Positions 1 through 8,690 of a stretch of DNA of 64,000 nucleotides are shown here, piece after piece (the stretch's first letter is position 1; every line of letters begins with the position of its first letter). The position numbers and the translations under genes were made by a program. The stretch is from an uncultured Sulfitobacter sp. (GTDB lineage Bacteria > Pseudomonadota > Alphaproteobacteria > Rhodobacterales > Rhodobacteraceae), in contig NZ_CANMQS010000004.1 of NCBI RefSeq assembly GCF_947500075.1, positions 496,001 through 560,000 of the forward strand, in the 5' to 3' direction. The notes below the pieces were generated by a model. That model did not search any database and had not been told where the DNA came from. It worked only from the letters and a program-made list of their open reading frames with translations.

Positions 1-593
1 TGCCCGTGATCATGACCGATATACGCGACGGGATCAGCACCGCGCGGCAGGCCGTTGATGACGTCGCCGCCAACCTGACCGGCGTGTCTAACAATCTCGC
101 CCCCATGACCGATGAGATGCGAGAGGCGATTGCCTCTGCCAATACGTTGTTTGCCAAGGCGCAAGGCAGTCTGACGACCCTCGATACGACACTGGAGGTG
201 GCAGAAGGCGCGCTGGGCGCTGCCCAGACGACCTTCGATGCCGCAACAGGGGTGCTGGAGACGGATTTTGAACCAATGATGACCGATCTACGCACAGCAT
301 CTGACCAGATCAGCCGGGCCATTACGGAGGTGACCGCGGACATGCCCGCCGTGACCGAAGACCTGCGCGCCCTGATCGCGCGCAGTGACGCTGTGGTTCA
401 GGACGTGCAGCGCACCGTCGCCCAGTCCAGACCCGGCATCAATGATTTTGCCAACCGGGGCCTGCCGGAAATGACGCGCCTTGCGGCTGAGGCACGCACG
501 CTGGTCAAAACCCTTGGTGATCTGGTGCGCCGGATTGAGCGTGACCCCGCGCGTTTCATTCTCGACGGGCGCGTGCCCGAATACAGGAGGTAG
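1..593 (+). CDS. MCE/MlaD family lipid-transport protein, C-terminal part (5' end outside window)
   Basis: The open frame runs in from the left edge (codon phase starts at base 3), so only about 195 C-terminal residues are visible. They form long heptad-like helices rich in Ala, Thr and Asp, as in the helical region of MCE proteins that bridge inner and outer membrane. The MCE domain itself should lie upstream. The stop is followed after 4 bases by a lipoprotein of the ABC-transport auxiliary family, which is the usual partner. The assignment rests on this partner and the helical pattern; a tape-measure or methyl-accepting-like coiled coil is the alternative. Confidence 0.7.
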   Translation, partial: PVIMTDIRDGISTARQAVDDVAANLTGVSNNLAPMTDEMREAIASANTLFAKAQGSLTTLDTTLEVAEGALGAAQTTFDAATGVLETDFEPMMTDLRTASDQISRAITEVTADMPAVTEDLRALIARSDAVVQDVQRTVAQSRPGINDFANRGLPEMTRLAAEARTLVKTLGDLVRRIERDPARFILDGRVPEYRR

Positions 594-597
594 TCCC

Positions 598-1209
598 ATG
601 CCCGATCTGACCCGCCGTGTTGCCATGTCAGGGGCGCTCTTCGCCCTCGGAGGATGCAGTACGCTCAGCGCGCTCAGCAGCGCAAGTGAAGTGCTGGACA
701 CCTACGATCTGACCCCGGCTTCCGGGTCGAAACAGGGGCGGCGGACCGCGCGCACCTTGCTGGTCGCCCGCCCGCAAGCCACCGCGGTGCTGACAACAGA
801 CCGCATTCTGGTCAAACCGGATCCCGCAACCGTCACCTACCTGCCGGACGCGCGATGGGGGGACGAACTCCCTGCCGTGGTGCAGTCCCTGTTGATCCGC
901 AGCATCTCTGAAACCGGGCGCATCGGATATGTGGGGCGCAGTGATGCGGGCCCGGTGCCGGACAAGGCGATGCTTGTCCGTATAGATGCGTTTGAAGTTC
1001 AGGAGGTACCTGCCGGCGGCTACCTTGTTGCGGTGGATATGGACCTGACGATCCTCAACGACCGGGACCAGACCGTCGTTGCATCGCGCCGCTTTCAGGA
1101 CACCGCCCGGATTCCAGATGATCAGCCAGCGACCATCGTCGGCGCGTTTCAGGCCATCCTTGATGCTGTGTTGCCGGCAATCGCCGATTGGGCGGTTGTG
1201 CGGGTGTAG
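598..1209 (+). CDS. ABC-type transport auxiliary lipoprotein (PqiC-like)
   Basis: The protein has 203 residues. The N-terminus reads as a lipoprotein signal with lipobox LGGC (cysteine near residue 20). A start at 598 is supported by a perfect AGGAGG at 585-590. The body (VLTTDRILV, YLPDARWGDELPAVVQ, VDMDLTILN) matches the PF03886 family, outer-membrane-anchored lipoproteins that work with MCE/ABC lipid transporters. It lies 4 bases after the MCE gene and is surely co-transcribed, closing the operon. Its molecular role, probably contacting the MCE tunnel from the outer membrane, is inferred from PqiC. Confidence 0.8.
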   Translation: MPDLTRRVAMSGALFALGGCSTLSALSSASEVLDTYDLTPASGSKQGRRTARTLLVARPQATAVLTTDRILVKPDPATVTYLPDARWGDELPAVVQSLLIRSISETGRIGYVGRSDAGPVPDKAMLVRIDAFEVQEVPAGGYLVAVDMDLTILNDRDQTVVASRRFQDTARIPDDQPATIVGAFQAILDAVLPAIADWAVVRV

Positions 1210-1316
1210 CGGGGACCGGCAGCGAAAGCGGAACGGCATTGATCCAGATCAGGCGGGACGGGCGAAAGCGCTGTAGCGATGGGGCGACACCCACCTGCGC
1301 CTGAAAGGACGATGAT

Positions 1317-2402
1317 ATGCTGTCACGTCGACGACTGCTGACCACGGGTCTGTCCGCCGCCGCTCTCTGCGCCGTTGGCTACAGCATGTGGCCCCGCCTT
1401 GATGCCTACAATGAACAAGTCGCCCGCCAAAGACGGCTGATGGAAGCTGACCCGGAACGGGCGGATCTGATCCGCATGTCCACACTGGCCGCCAACAGCC
1501 ACAACACCCAGCCGTGGACCTTCCAACTGGAAGACCGCCGCGTGATCATCCGTCCGGATTTGACCCGGCGCACGGCTGTTGTCGATCCGGAGGATCATCA
1601 CCTCTACATCAGTCTGGGATGTGCTGCTGAAAACCTGTCTATCGCGGCCCGCACCCATGGATGGCAGCCGGCGCTTTCCGTTGTGCGCGGGGCGGAAACC
1701 GCGATCTCCATCGACCTCGACAGCACCGGTGCGAAAGCCTCTTACCTCTATCAGGCGATCCCCTTGCGGCAATCAACCCGGTCGGACTATGACGGGCGGG
1801 CGGTGCCGACACAGGACCTGAACACGCTGGCGGCGGCCGCAGCCCAGGAGGGCGTGTCGGTTCGGTTTGTCACAGACCCTTCTGACATGGATGCGATTGC
1901 AGATCTGGTGGTCGCGGGCAACGGCGTCCAGATGGACAACCCTGCGTTCATTCAGGAATTGCGCGACTGGATCCGGTTCACACCGGACCAGGCGATTGCC
2001 ACCGGGGACGGGCTCTTTTCAGCGTGCAGCGGCAACCCGGTCGTACCCGAATGGATGGCGGCGCGTCTGTTTGATCTGTTCTTCCAGAAAGAGAGCGAGA
2101 ACGACAAATACCGTCGGCACATCAGATCCTCTGCCGGGATCGCCGTCTTCACGGCCGATCAACAGGATGCAGCGCACTGGATCAATGTAGGGCGCAGCTT
2201 TCAGCGGTTCGCGCTGCAATCCACAGCGCTCGGCATTCGCAACGCCCATATCAATCAGCCCATCGAGGTGCCTGAACTGCGCCGCGACTTTGCAGGCTGG
2301 CTTGGGGACGCCACAATCCGTCCAGACCTGATTGTGCGATTTGGCTATGCCCCGGCATTGCCAATGTCCCTGCGTCGTCCGGTGGCGGATGTGGTCATCT
2401 GA
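1317..2402 (+). CDS. Acg-like nitroreductase-family protein with Tat-type signal
   Basis: The protein has 361 residues. The N-terminus carries SRRRLLTTG followed by a hydrophobic stretch, a twin-arginine-type export signal. The mature part begins with the NSHNTQPWTFQL motif typical of Acg-like FMN-binding nitroreductases and has the later RFGYAPALPMSLRRP tail. Such proteins bind FMN, but their substrates are poorly known. It sits upstream of a TRAP transporter and a reductive dehalogenase on the same strand, with 118 bases before the next gene, so it may or may not share their transcript. Its link to dehalogenation is inference only. Confidence 0.75.
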   Translation: MLSRRRLLTTGLSAAALCAVGYSMWPRLDAYNEQVARQRRLMEADPERADLIRMSTLAANSHNTQPWTFQLEDRRVIIRPDLTRRTAVVDPEDHHLYISLGCAAENLSIAARTHGWQPALSVVRGAETAISIDLDSTGAKASYLYQAIPLRQSTRSDYDGRAVPTQDLNTLAAAAAQEGVSVRFVTDPSDMDAIADLVVAGNGVQMDNPAFIQELRDWIRFTPDQAIATGDGLFSACSGNPVVPEWMAARLFDLFFQKESENDKYRRHIRSSAGIAVFTADQQDAAHWINVGRSFQRFALQSTALGIRNAHINQPIEVPELRRDFAGWLGDATIRPDLIVRFGYAPALPMSLRRPVADVVI

Positions 2403-2473
2403 CCGTGTCTGGTGCCCCCTGATTTCCCGCGTAAGGAGAGGTCGCACAGCGCGCCTTGCCGTCACCGCCACGC

Positions 2474-2504
2474 TTGATACTGTCCCCGTAACAGACCGTA
2501 TCTT
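2474..2504 (+). promoter_or_regulatory. possible promoter before the TAXI-TRAP/rdhA operon
   Basis: TTGATA at 2474-2479 and TATCTT at 2499-2504 resemble -35 and -10 boxes with a long spacer of 18-19 bases. A strong ribosome site (GGGAGGG, about 2506-2512) and ATG at 2521 follow. The match is visual only and the spacing is not ideal. Confidence 0.25.
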
Positions 2505-2520
2505 TGGGAGGGAAAACCGA

Positions 2521-3477
2521 ATGAAAACACTGATCAAATCGCTTGTTGCAGCATCCACACTGGCGCTGCTGGCCACCACTGCCACCGCGCAGGACCGGAT
2601 CACCTATAAATCCGCCAAATCGACGTCGTCCTACTACCAGATGGGCGTGCAGATCGCCGAAGCGATGCGCGCAGGCACGGACGGCAATGTTGTGGTGACT
2701 GTGGAAGAAAGCCAGGGCTCCGTCCAGAACGTGATGGAAGTCCGCGCCCGTGGCGGCGATTACGTCTTTACCACGCCGCCTGCGCTGGTCGGGCTGGCGC
2801 AGGACGGCAAGGCGATGTTCAAGGACAAGGGCGATCCGGCCTTTGACACGATCCGTGCGCTTTTCCCCATTCCGTCCCTGACCATGCACTTTGTCGTGTC
2901 AGAGGCGAGCGGGATCACCTCCTTCGATGAAATGGAAGGCAAGACGATCCTGCTCGGTTCCGGGTCCTTTGGGGCGCGGGAAGGGGCGAAATACCTCGGG
3001 CTCTTCGGGCTTGAGGGCAAGGTGACCCTTGCGGATTCCGAACTGTCCAACGCGGTGGGCGCGCTCAAGAACGGCCAGATTGACGGCTTTGTGACGGCGG
3101 GATCTTTCCCTGCACCCAATGTGATCGAGGCCGCCGCCTCGACCGGTGTCAAAGTGCTGTCACTGAGCGATGACCAGGTGGCCAAGACCAAGCGCACGCC
3201 GCTGACCATTCCGGCAGGCACCTATGCCGGGCAGGACGCGGACATCTCCACCACATCGCTGCCCGTGGTGGCCTACACCACCGACAAGATGAGCGATGAC
3301 ACCGCCTACCTGCTGACCAAGACCTATTGGGAGCAGAAGGAAAACCTTGGTTCAGCTGCGGCATGGTGGAACGGCGTGGATGCAGGCATGATCGGCAACA
3401 TCAGCACCCGGATCCACCCCGGTGCGATCCGCTACTACGAAGAAGTGGGCGCGCCCCTGACAGACGCCCATCGCTAA
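2521..3477 (+). CDS. TAXI-family TRAP transporter solute-binding protein
   Basis: The protein has 318 residues. It has a clean Sec signal (about 23 residues, ending ATAQ) and a mature start ITYKSAKSTSSYYQMG, characteristic of TAXI binding proteins. It catches the substrate in the periplasm and hands it to the fused permease encoded 51 bases downstream. ATG 2521 is preferred over upstream in-frame codons because it starts the signal peptide and has a GGGAGGG ribosome site. The substrate cannot be read from sequence; the neighbouring reductive dehalogenase suggests an organohalogen acid, which is inference. Confidence 0.88.
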   Translation: MKTLIKSLVAASTLALLATTATAQDRITYKSAKSTSSYYQMGVQIAEAMRAGTDGNVVVTVEESQGSVQNVMEVRARGGDYVFTTPPALVGLAQDGKAMFKDKGDPAFDTIRALFPIPSLTMHFVVSEASGITSFDEMEGKTILLGSGSFGAREGAKYLGLFGLEGKVTLADSELSNAVGALKNGQIDGFVTAGSFPAPNVIEAAASTGVKVLSLSDDQVAKTKRTPLTIPAGTYAGQDADISTTSLPVVAYTTDKMSDDTAYLLTKTYWEQKENLGSAAAWWNGVDAGMIGNISTRIHPGAIRYYEEVGAPLTDAHR

Positions 3478-3483
3478 GGACAT

Positions 3484-3512
3484 CAGCGCGCCAGCCTGTG
3501 GCCGGGGCGCTG
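3484..3512 (+). other. hairpin between TAXI binding-protein and permease genes
   Basis: CAGCGC at 3484-3489 pairs with GCGCTG at 3507-3512, with an inner GCC/GGC pair. There is no T-run, so this looks more like an mRNA 3'-end protector, which would favour binding protein over permease, than a strong terminator. Confidence 0.4.
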
Positions 3513-3528
3513 ACCATCGGGCTTTGAC

Positions 3529-5295
3529 ATGACACAGATGCGGACACCGTGGATCGCGTTGGGACTGCTGACCATCGCGGCCCACCTCGGGTTGATCTTT
3601 TATGGTCTGGTGCCGAACCTCGTGTCACGGCCGCTGCATCTGGCGTTGATCCTGCCCTGGGTGTTTGTGTTCGGCGCCTCGTCCGTGCCCCGCGCTGTGC
3701 TGGGCGGTGCTGTGGCCCTTATCGGCATTGCCTGCTGCGTGTGGATTGCGCTGAACCATCAAGTCTTGCGCAATCAATACGGATTTATCGAAGGGCAGGG
3801 GCAAACCGTCATGGCGGTGTTCCTGCTGCTGCTGGTGATGGAAGGCGCACGCCGGATGATCGGCTGGCCGCTGCCGCTGGTGGCGCTTTTGATGCTGGCC
3901 TATGGCCTCTTCGGCCAACACATCCCCGGAGAGTTCGGCCATTCCGGCACCCCGCTGGGCAGCTTTCTGGGTACGCTGGTGATTGCCGAAGGCGGCATCT
4001 GGGGCAGTCTGACAGGGGTATCGGTGGGCGTCGTCTCCGTCTTTGTGATCTTCGGCGCGGTCCTGAATGCGGGTGAAGCGGGGCAGGGTTTTATGAACGT
4101 CGCCTCCGCCGCCGCCGGCCGGTTGCGGGGCGGGGCGGCGAAGGTCTCCGTGCTCTCCTCGGCGCTCTTTGGCTCGATCTCCGGCTCGGCCTCGGCCAAT
4201 GTCGCTTCCACCGGGGCGATCACGCTGCCTGCAATGACCAAGCTGGGATACCCCAGGAAACTGGCCGCCGCGGTTGAGGCGGTGGCGTCTTCGGGTGGGC
4301 AGATCATGCCGCCGCTGATGGGGGCAGGGGCCTTTGTCATGGTCGAACTGACCGGCGTGCCCTACACCGACATCATGTTCGCGGCCCTGCTGCCCGCCAT
4401 TTTGTTCTTCACCACCGTCTGGTTCGGGATCGACGCCTATGCCACGCGGTATGAACTCAAGGGCATTCCAGCGCACGAACGCCCCGCGCGGCGCGACGTG
4501 GTTGTGACGTCACTGTTCTTTGCCGTGCCCTTCACCGTGCTGCTGCTGGCGATGTTCGCGCTCAAATACACCCCGCAATATGCCGCCGCACTGGCGATTT
4601 TCGTGGGCCTCGTGGCGCTCCTGTTCAATGGCAAGACCGGACTGGACATCCCGCTGGGTCTGAGCCGCCTGGGCGATGCCTGCCTGAATGCCGGCAAACA
4701 GATCGCCATGATCGGATCGATCATCATCTGCGCGTCGATTGTGATCGGGGTCTTGGGCATCACCGGTTTGGGGGTCAAGCTGACCTCCTTTATCGTCTCG
4801 GGGTCCGGCGGGTTGCTCTGGCCCTCCTTGCTGCTGACCGCATTGGCCTGCCTGCTGCTGGGGATGGAAGTCCCCACCACGGCGGCCTACGTCATCTGTG
4901 TGTCTGTCGCGGGACCTGCGCTGATTGATCTGGGGCTGGAGCCCTTGCAGGCGCATCTCTTTGTGTTCTGGTTTGCGCTTTTGTCCACCATCACGCCACC
5001 GGTCTGCGGCGCGGTTTTCATCGCGGCCGGTATGATCGGAGAGAACTGGCTGCGCGTCGCGCTCAGCGCGATGGCGCTGGGGATCGGGCTTTACGTCATT
5101 CCGCTGGGCATGATTGCAAACCCGGACATCATCCGGCTGAAGCTGAATGCCGCAGGGGCGGGTCTGGCCTTTGTGCAAATGGCTGCCGGGTTGGGGTGTC
5201 TGTCCCTCGGGATCATCTCAAACCTGAATGGGGTGTTGCGTGTTGCACTTATTCTGGGCGGGTTGTGGATTGTGTTTATCCGGGTGTTGATCTGA
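3529..5295 (+). CDS. TRAP transporter fused permease (DctQ-DctM type, TAXI system)
   Basis: The protein has 588 residues and is almost entirely hydrophobic. The first 130 residues form the DctQ-like helices. The remainder is the large DctM-like subunit with signatures such as GSISGSASANVASTGAIT and SSGGQIMPPLMGAGAFVM, typical of fused TAXI permeases. It imports the ligand of the preceding binding protein, driven by an ion gradient. The ribosome site is weak, and an alternative ATG lies three codons downstream. The next gene, the dehalogenase, starts 42 bases later, so the two are probably co-transcribed. Confidence 0.9.
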   Translation: MTQMRTPWIALGLLTIAAHLGLIFYGLVPNLVSRPLHLALILPWVFVFGASSVPRAVLGGAVALIGIACCVWIALNHQVLRNQYGFIEGQGQTVMAVFLLLLVMEGARRMIGWPLPLVALLMLAYGLFGQHIPGEFGHSGTPLGSFLGTLVIAEGGIWGSLTGVSVGVVSVFVIFGAVLNAGEAGQGFMNVASAAAGRLRGGAAKVSVLSSALFGSISGSASANVASTGAITLPAMTKLGYPRKLAAAVEAVASSGGQIMPPLMGAGAFVMVELTGVPYTDIMFAALLPAILFFTTVWFGIDAYATRYELKGIPAHERPARRDVVVTSLFFAVPFTVLLLAMFALKYTPQYAAALAIFVGLVALLFNGKTGLDIPLGLSRLGDACLNAGKQIAMIGSIIICASIVIGVLGITGLGVKLTSFIVSGSGGLLWPSLLLTALACLLLGMEVPTTAAYVICVSVAGPALIDLGLEPLQAHLFVFWFALLSTITPPVCGAVFIAAGMIGENWLRVALSAMALGIGLYVIPLGMIANPDIIRLKLNAAGAGLAFVQMAAGLGCLSLGIISNLNGVLRVALILGGLWIVFIRVLI

Positions 5296-5337
5296 TCTAC
5301 CTGTACCCGTGACGGCGTGGAGTGAGGCCTTGCAACA

Positions 5338-8300
5338 ATGACAATACGGTTCTTTTCAGACGCAAAACGCCCTGTCCACATGGGGCCTTACCCGACCGAA
5401 CGTCTGGCGCGGATTGCTGATGTGCCTGACCTCACCTCCGTACCGCCTGTCGTGCATTTGTCCTACGACAGGCCCTCTGACCCGCGCTCCATCGTCAATG
5501 CGATGCGCGAACATCAGGCGATGCTGGATGCGATCCGGGATGGGTTGATCAACAAGGCCGTGGCGCAGGCGCCGACAGACCCGCAGGAACGCGCCAACCA
5601 CCTCAAGGCGTTTGGGTATTTCTCCGATGCAGCCCTTGTCGGGACCTGTCTGCTGCCCGCTGCTGCCGCGCTGGACACACCACACCGCAACCCGGATGTG
5701 GCGCGGCTGGCGCAGGACCTGCAAACCCGGCAGACCAAAACGCTGGCTTCCGGCATCGACATGATCATGGCGGACCTCAAGGAATCGGTGGAGGCACCCG
5801 ACACCGGGATTGACGGCCACACCCACGCGCTTGTGTTCCTCTATGAAAACCCCCGCGATCCGGAGCCGGGGGAGGAAGGCACCGATTGGATCAAGGACGC
5901 GCAGGCCCACCGGGCCGGGCTTCTGGCGGCCGAAACCGCTGTGGTGCTGGCCAACTACCTGCGCCTGCTGGGCTATGATGCCCGCGGCCACACGGTTTCC
6001 AGCGCGGATGTCGATCTGAACAGACTGGCCGTTGCCGCAGGCCTTGCCACGGTTGAAGGCGCGACCCTCTCGCACCCCTACATCGGCGCGCGCTTTGGTC
6101 TGGCGGCTGTGACCACCACATTCGAAGTCGCCCCCGACCACCCCCTTGCCCCCATGGCGCAACAACCCAAATCCGCCTTCGGCGCCGCCTGGACCTGGGG
6201 CACCGCATCGGCCAAGAACGCACTGAACGCGCTGCCCTATGCCAAGCGCCGCTTTGTCGATGGCGCGCATCCCTTTGAGAACCTCAAACGGGTGGAGACA
6301 CCCACGACCTACATTGATGAACCCAACGTCGCCCGCGTCCCCAAACGCACGGACATGTTTGCGCGGGCACAATTCGGTGACATGGGCAAGAAAATGCAGG
6401 ACGCCGCCAAAGGCGGGCATTACGTGCGCAAGGCCGCCCCCTCGATGGCGCAACGGCGGGCCTTGGGTGCCTTTGTGCTGCTTCAGGACGGGGAGACTGC
6501 CCCGGAACAACAAACCCTCGACCCAGGTAAGGCGGCCGCACTGGTCAAAGCGACCAGCTATTACCTCGGCGCGGATGCCGTTGGCATTTCGCGCTGCCCC
6601 GACTGGGCATGGTACAGCCACGACGCACGCGGAGAGGTCATTGATCCGCCCCATGATCAGGCGCTCAACATGATCATTGATCAGGGGTATGAGACGATGG
6701 ACGGATCGTCCGGCGACGACTGGATTGCCGTGGCCCAATCCATGCGCGCCTATCTGCGCTTTTCGCTGCTGGGCGGGGTGATCGCACGGCAGATCCGCAA
6801 CCTTGGCTACAGCGCCAAAGCCCACACCGTGATGGACGGAGAGGTCCTGCAGCCGCCCTTGCTGCTTCTGTCCGGTCTGGGCGAAGTCAGCCGGATCGGA
6901 GAGGTGATCCTGAACCCCTATCTGGGCCCGCGTCTCAAATCCGGCACCGTGACCACCGACCTGCCCATGGCCCATGACAAGCCGATTGACTTTGGCCTGC
7001 AAACCTTCTGCGAAAGCTGCAACAAATGCGCGCGGGAATGTCCGTCAGGGGCGATCACGCTGGGCCCCAAACTGATGTTCAACGGCTATGAGATCTGGAA
7101 ATCCGACAGCCAGAAATGCGCCACCTACCGTGTCACCACCCCCGGCGGTGCAATGTGCGGGCGCTGTATGAAAACCTGTCCCTGGAACCTTGAGGGCATC
7201 TTCAAGGAGAGACCCTTCCGCTGGGCAGCGATGAATGTACCGAAACTGGCCCCGGCTTTGGCCAAACTTGATGATCTGGTCGACAATGGCACGCTGAACC
7301 CGGTCAAAAAGTGGTGGTGGGATCTGGAGATTGAGGAAGATGGCGGCTACCGCCCGACCAAGCAACCTGTGAACAAACGGGGGCTGCAAAAGGAGCTTGA
7401 TCTGAAGTACGAAGACCAGACCCTCGCCGTCTACCCCGCGCCGCTGGCCCCGCACCCCTATCCCTATCCCTTCCCGATGGACCGCGAAGCGGGGATCGAA
7501 GCATATCAGCAGATGGTCACGGCAGAGGAATACCAGCGCCGTCTGGCGCAGGGGGACACCAGCGTTGTCCACAACGTCCTGCCCGAAAGCGAAAGCCCGG
7601 TCATTCAGGTCACTGTCACCAAGGCCGAGGAAACCGCGACCGGCGTGATGAAGTATGAATTTGAACCCGTGGCGGGGGGCGATCTGCCCGCATGGGAGGC
7701 AGGCGCGCATCTGGATATCGTGGTCGCACCTGAGTTCCTGCGGCAATATTCCATGTCCGGCGATCCGGCGGATCGCTCCAAGTATCAGATCACCGTCCTG
7801 CGGGAGGACGAAGGCCGGGGTGGGTCGCTGTTGATGCACCGCATATTCACCCAAGGCCGGCGGGTGTTCATCTCTCACCCGATCAATCATTTCCCGCTTG
7901 AGCCGTCCGCCCGCAAAACGATCCTGCTGGGCGGCGGCATCGGCATCACGCCGATGGTGGCCATGGCCCATACCCTGCATGCGCAGGGGCGCGACTTTGC
8001 CATGCACTACTCTGGCCGCAGCCGCGCGACGATGGGGCTTCTGGAGGACATCGCGGGCTTTGACTGGTCCGACAAGGTGCAGCTTCACATCACCGACGAA
8101 GGCAGCCGTGCCGATCTGACGGAAGTTCTCGGCACCTATCAACCCGGCACCCATGTCTACACCTGCGGGGCAGACCGCTACATGGCCTCGGTCATGGCGG
8201 CGGCAGAACAGGCGGGCTTCCCCGAGGAAGCCCGCCATCTGGAATATTTCTCCGTCCCGGAGCAACCGGAATATGTAAACCACCCCTTCACGCTGAAACT

Positions 8301-8547
8301 GGCCCGGTCGGGCAAATCGCTCACCGTGCCCGCCGACAAGGCCGCAACAGACGTGCTGGCCGAAAACGGCATACAGGTGGACGTCAAATGCAGCGATGGC
8401 ATCTGCGGTGTGTGCAAATGCGGTCTGCTCTCCGGACAGGTGGAGCACCGCGACTTCGTGCTGTCCAAAACGCAACGGGAAACGGCCCTGATCCTGTGCC
8501 AGTCACGCGCATTGGACAAAGACGGCGTGGTTGAAATCGACCTTTGA
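5338..8547 (+). CDS. rdhA: self-sufficient reductive dehalogenase (cobalamin domain + 2x[4Fe-4S] + FMN/NAD(P)H reductase + [2Fe-2S])
   Basis: The protein has 1069 residues and no Tat signal, so it is cytoplasmic. Residues about 1-550 form the cobalamin-binding core of respiration-independent reductive dehalogenases (NpRdhA/BhbA type). Two [4Fe-4S] sites follow: C558, C561, C564, C568 and C594, C607, C610, C614. A phthalate-dioxygenase-reductase-like module comes next, with flavin motif RQYSMSGDP at 802 and nucleotide motif LLGGGIGITP at 863. The last domain is a plant-type [2Fe-2S] ferredoxin (C1018, C1023, C1026, C1054). Y426 (WYSHD) and K494 (LGYSAKAHT) are candidate catalytic residues. The expected reaction is NAD(P)H-driven removal of halide, probably from an aryl substrate. 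The upstream TAXI-TRAP genes probably supply the substrate. The family call is firm; the substrate is unknown. Epoxyqueuosine reductase (QueG) is related but far shorter and lacks the reductase. Confidence 0.88.
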   Translation: MTIRFFSDAKRPVHMGPYPTERLARIADVPDLTSVPPVVHLSYDRPSDPRSIVNAMREHQAMLDAIRDGLINKAVAQAPTDPQERANHLKAFGYFSDAALVGTCLLPAAAALDTPHRNPDVARLAQDLQTRQTKTLASGIDMIMADLKESVEAPDTGIDGHTHALVFLYENPRDPEPGEEGTDWIKDAQAHRAGLLAAETAVVLANYLRLLGYDARGHTVSSADVDLNRLAVAAGLATVEGATLSHPYIGARFGLAAVTTTFEVAPDHPLAPMAQQPKSAFGAAWTWGTASAKNALNALPYAKRRFVDGAHPFENLKRVETPTTYIDEPNVARVPKRTDMFARAQFGDMGKKMQDAAKGGHYVRKAAPSMAQRRALGAFVLLQDGETAPEQQTLDPGKAAALVKATSYYLGADAVGISRCPDWAWYSHDARGEVIDPPHDQALNMIIDQGYETMDGSSGDDWIAVAQSMRAYLRFSLLGGVIARQIRNLGYSAKAHTVMDGEVLQPPLLLLSGLGEVSRIGEVILNPYLGPRLKSGTVTTDLPMAHDKPIDFGLQTFCESCNKCARECPSGAITLGPKLMFNGYEIWKSDSQKCATYRVTTPGGAMCGRCMKTCPWNLEGIFKERPFRWAAMNVPKLAPALAKLDDLVDNGTLNPVKKWWWDLEIEEDGGYRPTKQPVNKRGLQKELDLKYEDQTLAVYPAPLAPHPYPYPFPMDREAGIEAYQQMVTAEEYQRRLAQGDTSVVHNVLPESESPVIQVTVTKAEETATGVMKYEFEPVAGGDLPAWEAGAHLDIVVAPEFLRQYSMSGDPADRSKYQITVLREDEGRGGSLLMHRIFTQGRRVFISHPINHFPLEPSARKTILLGGGIGITPMVAMAHTLHAQGRDFAMHYSGRSRATMGLLEDIAGFDWSDKVQLHITDEGSRADLTEVLGTYQPGTHVYTCGADRYMASVMAAAEQAGFPEEARHLEYFSVPEQPEYVNHPFTLKLARSGKSLTVPADKAATDVLAENGIQVDVKCSDGICGVCKCGLLSGQVEHRDFVLSKTQRETALILCQSRALDKDGVVEIDL

Positions 8548-8690
8548 GGGGCGCAGCCCCCCTTAAAATCCGGATCAGCCGTGTTCACAATTCCTTCCAA
8601 AACACCACGCTCCATTGCAGGTTCCGCCCGAAAGACGTTAGATCACCTAAAAAGAACCAGATCGCAACGACCGGTCTGACTGTGTGGTGT

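Noticed and set aside
8548-8572. GGGGC-GCA-GCCCC hairpin after the rdhA stop as terminator
   Set aside because: The stem is only 5 bp with no T-run. It may be a common post-stop motif, and is too weak to call.
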